6,938 bases of DNA from Nitrosomonadales bacterium (GTDB lineage: Bacteria; Pseudomonadota; Gammaproteobacteria; Burkholderiales; SG8-41): contig VFLF01000175.1 of NCBI GenBank assembly GCA_009885185.1, forward strand, positions 1 to 6,938. The letters are read 5' to 3'. The notes below the pieces were generated by a model. It was not told the origin of the DNA and ran no database searches. It saw nothing but the letters and a program-made list of their open reading frames with translations. Shown here piece after piece: positions 1 through 6,206 of this stretch (its first letter is position 1; each line of letters starts with the position of its first letter). The translations under genes and the position numbers were made by a program.

Positions 1-452
1 ATCAGCTCGGGCCGGATATCGACAAGCCGCAGGCGCGCTTTCCGGGCGGCTACGGCGGCGGCATGATTTATTACTGCGCGCGCCGCACCGTGGTGTTTCG
101 CACCGAACACACGCGACGTTCGCTGGTGGAAAAAGTGGATTACATTTCCGCCGCCGGCAGCACACCGCCCGATGTGATTCGCTTGGGCAATCCCAGCAAA
201 GTGGTGACACCGAAAGCAAATTTTCGTTTTGAAAAAAATGAGGGCGTGCTACGCCTCGACACCATTCATGCGCCGTGGACACTAGATGACATCCGAGCGA
301 ACACGGGATTTGATCTCGGCCCGCAAGCCGTCCCACCCACGCCCGCACCAACCGCCGATGAGTTGAACACGCTGCGACAAGTGATCCGTCGCAAGATGAT
401 CGACACCGGCACCTATGCCGCATGGGCGGAAAAAACGCTGGCGGCGGCGTAG
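1..452 (+). CDS. CoA-transferase beta-type subunit (family I), 3' part only
   Basis: This is the C-terminal 149 residues of a family I CoA-transferase beta subunit, resembling the subunit B of glutaconate or 3-oxoacid CoA-transferases. Such enzymes move CoA between acyl-CoA and a free carboxylic acid in the cytoplasm, normally as a complex with an alpha subunit that would lie upstream, outside the window. The frame is open from base 3, so the ATG at 63 is internal and the gene starts before the window. The recognisable stretch is a glycine-rich segment (PGGYGGG), then CARRTVVFRTEHTRRSLVEK, a hallmark of this family. Further on, GVLRLDTIHAPWTLDDIRANTGFDL is the usual C-terminal block. The catalytic glutamate of the family is not in this part. 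The last 40 residues are a proline-rich linker and a helix ending in alanines. The next gene starts 30 bp downstream on the same strand, so they may be co-transcribed. The acyl substrate cannot be read from this fragment. Confidence 0.88.
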   Translation, partial: QLGPDIDKPQARFPGGYGGGMIYYCARRTVVFRTEHTRRSLVEKVDYISAAGSTPPDVIRLGNPSKVVTPKANFRFEKNEGVLRLDTIHAPWTLDDIRANTGFDLGPQAVPPTPAPTADELNTLRQVIRRKMIDTGTYAAWAEKTLAAA

Positions 453-470
453 TCACGTTCGCACTGGCTG

Positions 471-513
471 TAATATAAAATATTGTTTAAAAACAAATAC
501 TTATATAACTTTT
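471..513 (+). promoter_or_regulatory. AT-rich patch with overlapping dyads at a TTG start
   Basis: In 43 bases only four are G or C, in a GC-rich neighbourhood. It holds two perfect inverted repeats: AATAT-AAA-ATATT (472-484) and TTGTTT-AA-AAACAA (483-496), which overlap at the TTG start codon of the binding-protein gene. TATAAA at 474-479 could serve as a -10 box, but I see no convincing -35 element. It may be a promoter or operator, or simply an unstructured leader that aids initiation without a Shine-Dalgarno sequence. Function is inference. Confidence 0.25.
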
Positions 514-1466
514 GCGGCGCAGCCTTGCTGCTCGCGCACGGCAGCGTGCAGGCGCAAGGCAGCGATCCGCCGTACCCGGTAAAGCCCGTCCGCTTTGTCG
601 TCGGGCAAGCGCCCGGCGGCGCGGCCGATCTGGTGACGCGCCTCATCACCAGCAAATTGTCCGAGACCATCGGCCAATCGATGATCGTCGATAACCGCAC
701 CGGCGCTGCGGGCGCCATCGGCGCGGGCTTCGTCGCGAAAAGCGCGCCGGATGGCTACACCCTGCTCTCGGTCACCAGCGGCTACAGCATTTATCCCAGC
801 CTGTATGCCAACCTGCCGTTTGATCCGCTGAAAGATCTGGCGCCGATTATTCTGCTGGCGGAAGCGCCGTTTTTACTGGTGGTGCATCCATCGCTGCCGG
901 TGCGCTCGGTAAAAGAATTGGTCGCGCTCGGCAAAGCCAAACCGGACGCACTGAATTACGCCTCGGGCGGCACCGGCAGCTCCGGGCATTTGGCAGGCGT
1001 GCTGCTGCACATGGCGACCGGCGTCAAGATGGTTCACGTGCCGCACAAGGGCGCAGGCCCGGCGATGACCGACACCATCGCCGGACAAGTGCAACTCACC
1101 TTCGCCAGCATTATTTCGTCACAGCCGTTTGTGCGCTCGTCACGGCTGCGTGCGCTGGCAGTCACCAGCGCCAAACGCTCCGTGGCGATGCCCGAACTAC
1201 CCACCGTCGCCGAAGCCATCGCCGGCGATTACGCCACCACCAGTTGGTACGGCGTGCTCGCGCCCACGGGCACGCGCGTCGGCGTGATCCAGCGCATCAA
1301 CAACGAACTCAACAAAGTCATCGCGCTACCCGACGTACGGCAAAAACTCGCGAGTGATGGTGCGGAGCCCATCGGCGGCAGCGCGGAGGTGTTTCAGAAA
1401 CACCTGGTGGTGGAGATCGCGAAGTGGGCGCGGGTGATTAAGGCGGCGGGGATAAGAGCGGAATAA
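483..1466 (+). CDS. Bug/TctC-type periplasmic solute-binding protein (tripartite tricarboxylate transporter family)
   Basis: A complete 327-residue protein, the usual length for Bug proteins, which bind organic acids and related small molecules in the periplasm and, in some systems, deliver them to TctA/TctB membrane subunits. The N-terminus has two lysines, a hydrophobic core (about 9-19) and a VQA cleavage site after residue 24, so export by Sec is likely. Family marks in order: YPVKPVRFVVGQAPGGAADL (31-50, with the aspartate at 49), DNRTGAAGAIG (70-80), APDGYTLL (88-95), LPFDPLKDLAPI (111-122), NYASGGTGSSGHLAG (158-172, binding loop), VPHKGAGPAMTD (186-197), MPELPTVAEA (236-245) and the C-terminal EIAKWARVIKAAGI. 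The start is TTG at 483: the frame is closed by a stop at 471, and later candidate starts at 525 and 546 would cut into the signal peptide. There is no clear ribosome binding site. It sits 30 bp after the CoA-transferase gene, which hints that its ligand is an acid handled by that enzyme. The ligand itself is unknown. Confidence 0.93.
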   Translation: MFKNKYLYNFCGAALLLAHGSVQAQGSDPPYPVKPVRFVVGQAPGGAADLVTRLITSKLSETIGQSMIVDNRTGAAGAIGAGFVAKSAPDGYTLLSVTSGYSIYPSLYANLPFDPLKDLAPIILLAEAPFLLVVHPSLPVRSVKELVALGKAKPDALNYASGGTGSSGHLAGVLLHMATGVKMVHVPHKGAGPAMTDTIAGQVQLTFASIISSQPFVRSSRLRALAVTSAKRSVAMPELPTVAEAIAGDYATTSWYGVLAPTGTRVGVIQRINNELNKVIALPDVRQKLASDGAEPIGGSAEVFQKHLVVEIAKWARVIKAAGIRAE

Positions 1467-1510
1467 CGCGCAGTAGCTTCGACGTAACTGGACGGGCGGC
1501 CCACTTTGGT

Positions 1511-1614
1511 AACGTACGTTCGCCGAGTCCGTCGCGAAACCAGCAGGCTGGAGACTGCAGTCGTTCGCGCAGGTCACTGCGTACGCTGGCGCACCGACGG
1601 TCAGCGCCCGGTCA
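1511..1614. promoter_or_regulatory. Palindromes and repeated GGTCA words upstream of the hydrolase gene
   Basis: The 224-bp spacer 1467-1690 contains no gene that I recognise. It does hold two perfect 10-bp palindromes, AACGTACGTT (1511-1520) and GACTGCAGTC (1553-1562), with centres 42 bp apart. The word GGTCA occurs at 1572, 1599 and 1610, the last two as CGGTCA exactly 11 bp apart. Such spacing on one face of the helix is what a dimeric regulator could use, but short palindromes also occur by chance. No clear -35/-10 pair was found. Regulatory role is a guess. Confidence 0.2.
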
Positions 1615-1678
1615 CCAAAAATATGCAGCGTTCACCCTCCCGCCATGGTACTGCCATGCGGTCGCCATTCATCGAACC

Positions 1679-1685
1679 GGGAAAG
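1679..1685 (+). promoter_or_regulatory. Ribosome binding site of the hydrolase gene
   Basis: GGGAAAG lies 5 bases before the ATG at 1691, a reasonable Shine-Dalgarno match and spacing. It supports the ATG at 1691 as the start; the protein begins right away with the expected first beta strand and HGWP motif at the normal distance. Confidence 0.6.
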
Positions 1686-1690
1686 ACACC

Positions 1691-2512
1691 ATGAACCACG
1701 TCACCGCGACAGACAAGACTAAACTCTACGTTAAGGACTGGGGCGCGGGCCGACCCGTCATCCTGATTCATGGCTGGCCGCTGTCGGCCGACAGTTGGGA
1801 CGACCAGGCCATGGCCATCGCCGACGCCGGCCATCGCGCGATTGCCTACGACCGCCGCGGCTTCGGTCGCTCATCACAGCCTTGGAGCGGCTACGACTAC
1901 GACACGCTCGCCGACGACTTGGCGGCGGTTGTCGAGCAAACCGGGGCGCAGGATGCCGTGCTCGCGGGGTTCTCGATGGGCGGTGGCGAGGTGGCCCGCT
2001 ACATGTCGCGTCATGGCGGCAAGTCGGTGGCGCAGGCCATTCTTGTGTCTTCGGTGCTGCCGTTCCGGTTGAAAACGCACGACAACCCCGCCGGTACGGA
2101 ACAAGCCGCCTTCGACAAGACGGCCCTCGCCCTCAACGAGGACCGACCCAAGTTCCTCACCGGCTTCTTCCGAACCTTCTTCGGCGTCGACACGGCAAAG
2201 TATCCTGTCAGCGACGAGTTGCTGGCGTGGGCGCGCAGCGTCTCGATGCAGGCCAGCCTCAAGGCCACCCTGGATTGCCTGAAGTCGTTCTCGAGCACTG
2301 ATTTTCGCAATGATCTCGCCGCGTTCAAGGTGCCTACGCTCATCATCCACGGCACTGAGGACAAGACGGTGCCGATCGACGCGTCGAGCCGGGCCGCAGC
2401 GAAGGGCATCAAGCACAACACCCTGATCGAGTACGACGGCGCGCCGCATGGCCTATTCGCGACTCACAAGCGTCGGCTCACGGCGGACCTGCTCGACTTC
2501 CTCGGGCGCTGA
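1691..2512 (+). CDS. Alpha/beta hydrolase, cofactor-free haloperoxidase (non-heme chloroperoxidase)/arylesterase type
   Basis: A complete 273-residue alpha/beta-hydrolase fold protein, the typical length for the bacterial cofactor-independent haloperoxidase and aryl esterase group. It has no signal peptide, so it is probably cytoplasmic. The catalytic triad is visible: Ser95 in the nucleophile elbow GFSMGGGE (93-100), Asp224 in HGTEDKTVP (220-228) and His253 in GAPHGL (250-255). HGWPLSADSW (27-36) supplies the oxyanion-hole region with Trp29, and YDRRGFGRSS (53-62) is characteristic of this subgroup. Residues about 125-190 form the helical cap. Family members hydrolyse esters and, with peroxide and a carboxylic acid, can form peracids that halogenate substrates; the natural substrate is usually unknown and cannot be named here. 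It is separated by 224 bp from the gene before it, so it likely has its own promoter. Its stop codon abuts a degraded alternative oxidase fragment, which suggests the two were brought together by a rearrangement. Confidence 0.93.
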   Translation: MNHVTATDKTKLYVKDWGAGRPVILIHGWPLSADSWDDQAMAIADAGHRAIAYDRRGFGRSSQPWSGYDYDTLADDLAAVVEQTGAQDAVLAGFSMGGGEVARYMSRHGGKSVAQAILVSSVLPFRLKTHDNPAGTEQAAFDKTALALNEDRPKFLTGFFRTFFGVDTAKYPVSDELLAWARSVSMQASLKATLDCLKSFSSTDFRNDLAAFKVPTLIIHGTEDKTVPIDASSRAAAKGIKHNTLIEYDGAPHGLFATHKRRLTADLLDFLGR

Positions 2513-2513
2513 A

Positions 2514-2938
2514 CGGCGGCGTGGTCAGCGGGCGATCGTCCTTGAGACGGCTGTGGCCGTGCCGGGTATGGTAGGCGCGATGGCCACCCACCTGCATTGC
2601 CATGCGTCGCATGGTTGGCTATTTCGAAAAGGCAGCGATGCTCAGGTACACGCAGTATCTGGAAGAAATCGACACCGACCAATCGCCGAATGTCGCCGCC
2701 CCGGCAATAGCGAGGCTACTGGAATCTGGAGGTCGACTCGCCGCTGCGAAACGTGGTGCTCGTGGTGCGCGCAGTCGAAGCGCATCACCGGGACGTCAAC
2801 CACGGGTTGGCCGACTAGTTGTCCGGACACCCAGTCACCGGCCGCGCCCAACCCGGCGCGCCGTGCCTTTCGATTCTTCCTGCCGAAGCGGACCACCCGC
2901 ATCAGCGCACCGGGCAAGCCAAGGCCAGCACCGATTGA
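2514..2938 (+). pseudogene. aox: Alternative (ubiquinol) oxidase remnant, truncated, frameshifted and internally deleted
   Basis: Three frames together spell the C-terminal half of an alternative oxidase, the diiron membrane enzyme that passes electrons from ubiquinol to oxygen. From about 2514 one frame reads RRGQRAIVLETAVAVPGM and on to THLHC, the helix with the first iron-ligand glutamate (codon 2544). An apparent one-base insertion near 2601 then shifts to the frame from 2602: RRMVGYFEKAAMLRYTQYLE followed by [17 protein letters not shown]. At about 2716 two bases seem to be missing, and the frame from 2717 gives [20 protein letters not shown], then [13 protein letters not shown], the last ligand motif. 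A TAG at 2816 interrupts what may have been a glutamine codon, and the frame ends at TGA 2936. Roughly 60 residues, including the NERMH ligand motif, are missing between LRRM and MVGYFE, and two of the three glutamates expected in FEEEA read K and A. The N-terminal part is absent because the hydrolase stop codon lies just upstream. A functional product is very unlikely. Recognition is by motif memory, not alignment; exact indel positions are inferred. Confidence 0.85.
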
Positions 2939-2944
2939 ACGCCG

Positions 2945-5050
2945 CTACTTCAACACCACCAACGCATCCGCCGCCGCCACGCCCTTGCCGGCGGGCCGCA
3001 CCAGCACCGGATTGATATCCATCTCGGCCACGCGGTCACGCATGAGCCACGCCATCTCCGATACGGACACTAGCACATCCGCCAGCGCCTCGACGTCGCG
3101 CGCGGGTTGACCGCGCACGCCGTCGAATAATTTTGCGCCGCGTATTTCGCGCACCATGGACAGCGCTTCGATCCTGTCGAACGGCGCGACGCGATAGGTT
3201 ACGTCGCGTATCGTCTCGGCGAGGATGCCGCCCAGACCGAACGCCACTACCGGGCCGAAGCAGGCATCGTTGACCACGCCGACAATAGTTTCGAGGCCGT
3301 CGGTAATCATCTCGGATACCAGCACGCCCACGATGTTGGCCTGCGGCGCGGCGCGTTTGGCGTTGGCGATCACCTCGGCCATGGCTTTATCCAGTTGCGC
3401 TTTGTCCTGCACGTTCAGGCGCACGCCGCCGATGTCGGATTTGTGCGCGATGTCACGCGAGGCCACTTTCACCGCCACCGGAAATTTACTGTTTGCGGGT
3501 GCAGCCGCGCCCGGCACCACCAGCACGTCCTGCGTCACCGGGATGCCGAATACGCGCAACACGTTTTTGCTGTCGTGTTCATCCAGTGTCGCAGCACCCG
3601 CGGGCAGCGGCGGCAACGCGCGCGCTTTCGGTTGCGGCGGGTTGCACAGGCGGTCGCGTTGTTGCAGGGCGTCGTAATAATCGGCGAGTTTTCCCATCGC
3701 ATAGGCCACGCGGCGCGGCGAGGGCTGCATGGGGATGTTATGCGCCTCGATCATGTCAAAGGCCTCCGGCCCCGCCGAGTACGGCACCGAGCAGAACAGC
3801 ATGACCGGCTTGTCGCTCTTTTTCAGCGCCTGCACCACGCCATCGACGCCGTTGTACATGGTGCGGCCCGTGGTGGTGGCGAGCAGCATGCCGACCTGAT
3901 GCACGTCGGGGTCGGCAAGCACCGCGTTGAGCGCGTTTAAATATTTAGGCGCGTTTTTGTCACTGATAAAACCCGCCGCGTAATCCACTGGGTTTTCCAG
4001 CGAGGCCACATTGGGCAGATTCTCGCGCAGCACGGCCATGGTTTTATCCGACAGCGGGATCAGCTTCAGCCCCACTTCGTCCGCCGCATCGGAGAACGCC
4101 ACCGCCGAGCCGCCGGAGCCGCCCATCACCACCACGTTACGCCCGCGCGCCATGCGGCCCGCCGCAAAGCACTGCGCGTAGTCGCCGGCCTCGTGCGTGT
4201 CCACCACTTCGATCACGCCGCATTGTTTGAACGCGGCGCGGAACACGTCGTAGCTGCTGGTGAGGTTGGCGGTGTGCGAGGCCGCCGCGCGCAAACCCTG
4301 CTGCGAGTTGCCGGCCTTTAACACGATGACCGGCTTGCCCGCCGCCAGCGCGCGCCGCGCCGCGGCCATCAGCGCACGGCCATCGGCCACACCTTCGAGA
4401 TACACCAGAATCACTTTGGTTTCAGGGTCGTCAACAAAAGCGTTGATGAGTTCCGGTGCCTGAATGTCGCTTTCGTTGCCGCTCGCCACCACGTAACGAA
4501 AACCCACGCGCGCGCCGCCGGTCTGGATCACCAGACTATTGCCGAAGCCGCCGCTCTGGATTACCGCCGACACCGGGCCGGGCTTTAACATCGGGGGCTT
4601 GGTGATGCTGCCAAAACCGGCAAACACTTTTTGGTGAACATTCACCAGACCCAGACAGTTGGGGCCGATGAGACGCACGCCACCCTTTTTGGCGGCGGCC
4701 AGCATGCGCTCTTCGTTGGCGATGCCTTCGGCGCCGGTCTCCCGAAACCCGCCGCCCAGCACGATGGCGAACGGAATACCCTTCGCGCCGCATTGCTCGA
4801 TGATGCCCGGCACGTGTTTGGCGGGAATGGCGATCACCGCCACGTCGCAGGGCTGGTCGATATCGGGTATGCCCTTATAACAACGCCGATTCATCAACGT
4901 GTCGTAATTCGGATTGACCGGAAAGATGCCGCCGCTGTAGCCGTTGCGCGTGATCGCGTCGAGCGCCTGGCCGCCGGCGCGGATGGTGTCTTCGGTGGCG
5001 CCGACGATGGCGACGCCGCGCGGGTTGAATAATTTTGAGAAGTCGCTCAT
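2945..5050 (-). CDS. Acyl-CoA synthetase (NDP-forming), acetate--CoA ligase-like fused alpha/beta chain
   Basis: A 701-residue cytoplasmic enzyme of the ADP-forming acyl-CoA synthetase superfamily, which makes an acyl-CoA and ADP from a carboxylic acid, CoA and ATP through phosphohistidine intermediates. Domain order is the usual one for single-chain forms of about 700 residues: a Rossmann-type CoA-binding domain (about 8-135, with FNPRGVAIVGAT at 8-19 and RLIGPNCLGL at 126-135), a succinyl-CoA-ligase-like region (about 150-460) and a C-terminal ATP-grasp domain (about 480-700). His259 in AAASHTANL (255-263) matches the phosphorylated histidine of the alpha part. His536 in AHKSDIGGV (535-543) matches the conserved histidine of the ATP-grasp part. 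FGPVVAFGLGGILAE (598-612) and EMDINPVLV (676-684) are further ATP-grasp marks. I chose ATG 5050 because MSDFSKLFNPRGVAI is the standard N-terminus; the frame stays open to 5251 only through a repeat-bearing spacer. No strong ribosome binding site is seen. The acid substrate is unknown; neighbouring binding proteins suggest an imported acid. Confidence 0.93.
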   Translation of the reverse strand: MSDFSKLFNPRGVAIVGATEDTIRAGGQALDAITRNGYSGGIFPVNPNYDTLMNRRCYKGIPDIDQPCDVAVIAIPAKHVPGIIEQCGAKGIPFAIVLGGGFRETGAEGIANEERMLAAAKKGGVRLIGPNCLGLVNVHQKVFAGFGSITKPPMLKPGPVSAVIQSGGFGNSLVIQTGGARVGFRYVVASGNESDIQAPELINAFVDDPETKVILVYLEGVADGRALMAAARRALAAGKPVIVLKAGNSQQGLRAAASHTANLTSSYDVFRAAFKQCGVIEVVDTHEAGDYAQCFAAGRMARGRNVVVMGGSGGSAVAFSDAADEVGLKLIPLSDKTMAVLRENLPNVASLENPVDYAAGFISDKNAPKYLNALNAVLADPDVHQVGMLLATTTGRTMYNGVDGVVQALKKSDKPVMLFCSVPYSAGPEAFDMIEAHNIPMQPSPRRVAYAMGKLADYYDALQQRDRLCNPPQPKARALPPLPAGAATLDEHDSKNVLRVFGIPVTQDVLVVPGAAAPANSKFPVAVKVASRDIAHKSDIGGVRLNVQDKAQLDKAMAEVIANAKRAAPQANIVGVLVSEMITDGLETIVGVVNDACFGPVVAFGLGGILAETIRDVTYRVAPFDRIEALSMVREIRGAKLFDGVRGQPARDVEALADVLVSVSEMAWLMRDRVAEMDINPVLVRPAGKGVAAADALVVLK

Positions 5051-5096
5051 GGGGTACGGGGAGTTACGATTCAGATGCTTCGCATGACGGTACGAA

Positions 5097-5124
5097 CTGG
5101 ATTCCAGCCTGCGCTGGAATGACG
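5097..5124. repeat. dRS3-like dispersed palindromic repeat
   Basis: The core ATTCCAGCCTGCGCTGGAAT (5101-5120) is a perfect hairpin with 8-bp arms and a 4-base loop, flanked by CTGG before and GACG after. The pattern ATTCC-N-GGAAT followed by GACG matches the dRS3-type repeats known from Neisseria (ATTCCCN8GGGAAT) and related dispersed elements common in proteobacterial spacers, here with A/T instead of C/G at the sixth arm position. A second ATGACGG word lies just upstream (5084-5090; the repeat's own copy is 5119-5125). It falls between the binding-protein stop (5209) and the synthetase start (5050). No run of T follows on the minus strand, so it is not a standard intrinsic terminator, although the stem could still affect the transcript. 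Confidence 0.7.
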
Positions 5125-5208
5125 GGGTAGAATTTTCGCACGCGCGCAGGCTCGCGCGTTCGCGAGGTCTGCATTGTGACAGAGGGTGCGCGGGAAAAAC
5201 CGTGCTGC

Positions 5209-6174
5209 CTAATCCGCCTTGATCCCCGCCTCGCGGATCACTTTGCCCCACTTGGCGATTTCGCCAGCGAGATATTTGCGCAGATCATCGGCCGAACTGC
5301 CGAGCGGCTCCGCACCCTGCGCGATCAGCCGGTCGCGCATCTCTGGCTCTTTCATGATGCCGACGAGCGCCACGTTCAATTTGTCCACCACCGGCTGCGG
5401 CGTTCTGCCGGTGGAAAAAATGCCGAACCAGCCCACTGCGTGAAACCCCGGCACGCCGGTCTCGGCGATGGTCGGCAGTTCGGGAAACAGCACCGAACGT
5501 TTGGCGCTGGTGACGCCGATCGCGCGCAGCGTGTTGTTGCGGATGTACGGGGTGAGGATCAGCACGTTATCGAACGCCACATGCAGCCGTCCGCCGAGCA
5601 GATCAGGCATCAACTGGCCGGTGCCTTTGTACGGCACATAGGTCATGTCAAAGCCCGCGGTGCGTTTCAGCAATTCGCCCGCCAGCCGTTGCAGCGAGCC
5701 GGGCGTGGAGCCCGCGTAATTGAGCTTGCCGGCATTCGCCTTGCCGTAGCTGATTAAATCCGCCACCGATTTGATCGGCAGCGACGGCTGCACCACCAGC
5801 ACATAGGGCGACGTGGCCAGCAGACTGACGGGTGCCAAGTCTTTTTCAATATCAAACGGCAGTTTGGTGAAGAGACTGCTGATGGTGCCGAACGAGCCCG
5901 ATGCCATCAGAAGCGTGTGGCCGTCGGGCTGCGCCTTGGCGACGATATCGCTGCCGATGATGCTGCTGCCGCCGGGGCGATTATCCACCACCACCTGCTG
6001 CCCGATGCGCTCGCCAAGTTTTGCGCCGATCAGGCGTGCCATGATGTCGGTGCTGCCGCCGGCGGCGACGGCCACGACCAGACGCACGGGGCGCTGAGGA
6101 TACGGCTGCGCCTGCGCAAACGATGCCGCACATAAAAGGGCTATCGTCGTCGCCGTTTTCAGATTCACCATCAT
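5209..6174 (-). CDS. Bug/TctC-type periplasmic solute-binding protein
   Basis: A complete 321-residue Bug protein, expected to bind a carboxylate or similar small molecule in the periplasm. The signal peptide is clear: Lys6, a hydrophobic core (about 8-20) and an AQA cleavage site after residue 22. Family marks in order: YPQRPVRLVVAVAAGGSTDI (25-44, aspartate at 43), DNRPGGSSIIGSDIVAKAQP (64-83), DGHTLL (84-89), LPFDIEKDLAPVSLL (105-119), LNYAGSTPGSLQRLAGEL (151-168, binding loop), VPYKGTGQLMPDLLGG (180-195), FPELPTIAETGVPGF (230-244) and the C-terminal EIAKWGKVIREAGI. The start is one of two adjacent ATG codons at 6174 and 6171; CAGGA 5 bases upstream favours the first. It lies 32 bp after another Bug gene, so the two are probably one transcript, possibly reaching the synthetase 158 bp further on. 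Its binding loop differs clearly from those of the other two Bug proteins here, which points to a different ligand. No membrane subunits are nearby. Confidence 0.94.
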   Translation of the reverse strand: MMVNLKTATTIALLCAASFAQAQPYPQRPVRLVVAVAAGGSTDIMARLIGAKLGERIGQQVVVDNRPGGSSIIGSDIVAKAQPDGHTLLMASGSFGTISSLFTKLPFDIEKDLAPVSLLATSPYVLVVQPSLPIKSVADLISYGKANAGKLNYAGSTPGSLQRLAGELLKRTAGFDMTYVPYKGTGQLMPDLLGGRLHVAFDNVLILTPYIRNNTLRAIGVTSAKRSVLFPELPTIAETGVPGFHAVGWFGIFSTGRTPQPVVDKLNVALVGIMKEPEMRDRLIAQGAEPLGSSADDLRKYLAGEIAKWGKVIREAGIKAD

Positions 6175-6179
6175 AAATA

Positions 6180-6184
6180 TCCTG
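6180..6184 (-). promoter_or_regulatory. Ribosome binding site of the complete minus-strand binding protein
   Basis: Read on the minus strand, CAGGA lies 5 bases before the first of two tandem ATG codons (6174-6172) and 8 before the second (6171-6169). Either start gives a functional signal peptide; the spacing fits both, with the longer form annotated. Confidence 0.55.
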
Positions 6185-6206
6185 TCTTTGCGATTGAGCC
6201 GCGATG

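Noticed and set aside
63..65. ATG at 63 as the start of the CoA-transferase-like gene
   Set aside because: The frame is open and family-like before it (DKPQARFPGGYGGG), so the start lies outside the window.
1644..1658. CATGG-TACTG-CCATG hairpin shortly before the hydrolase start
   Set aside because: Only 5 bp of stem and no supporting context; within chance expectation.
1874..2449. Long minus-strand open frame opposite the hydrolase gene
   Set aside because: It is the complement of a clear catalytic-triad enzyme and its translation is arginine-rich with no recognisable motif; a codon-bias shadow.
2448..3110. A 220-residue plus-strand protein spanning the hydrolase end and the synthetase end
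   Set aside because: Only its middle part (about 2514-2600) resembles anything, namely alternative oxidase; the rest is out-of-frame sequence overlapping two real genes.
3395..3940. Plus-strand open frame inside the synthetase gene
   Set aside because: Antisense to conserved ATP-grasp coding sequence, with no ribosome binding site or motif; also true of the open frames at 4631-5032 and 5176-5757.
5140..5159. Hairpin ACGCGCG-CAGGCT-CGCGCGT as an intrinsic terminator of the binding-protein gene
   Set aside because: The stem is good, but the minus-strand sequence after it (GCGAAAATTCT) lacks a T run, so it is not a standard terminator.
5051..5251. A 67-residue N-terminal extension of the acyl-CoA synthetase
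   Set aside because: The frame is open but low-complexity (it includes SFQRRLESS, the translation of the dispersed repeat) and even overlaps the end of the neighbouring binding-protein gene. The family's normal N-terminus begins at the ATG at 5050.
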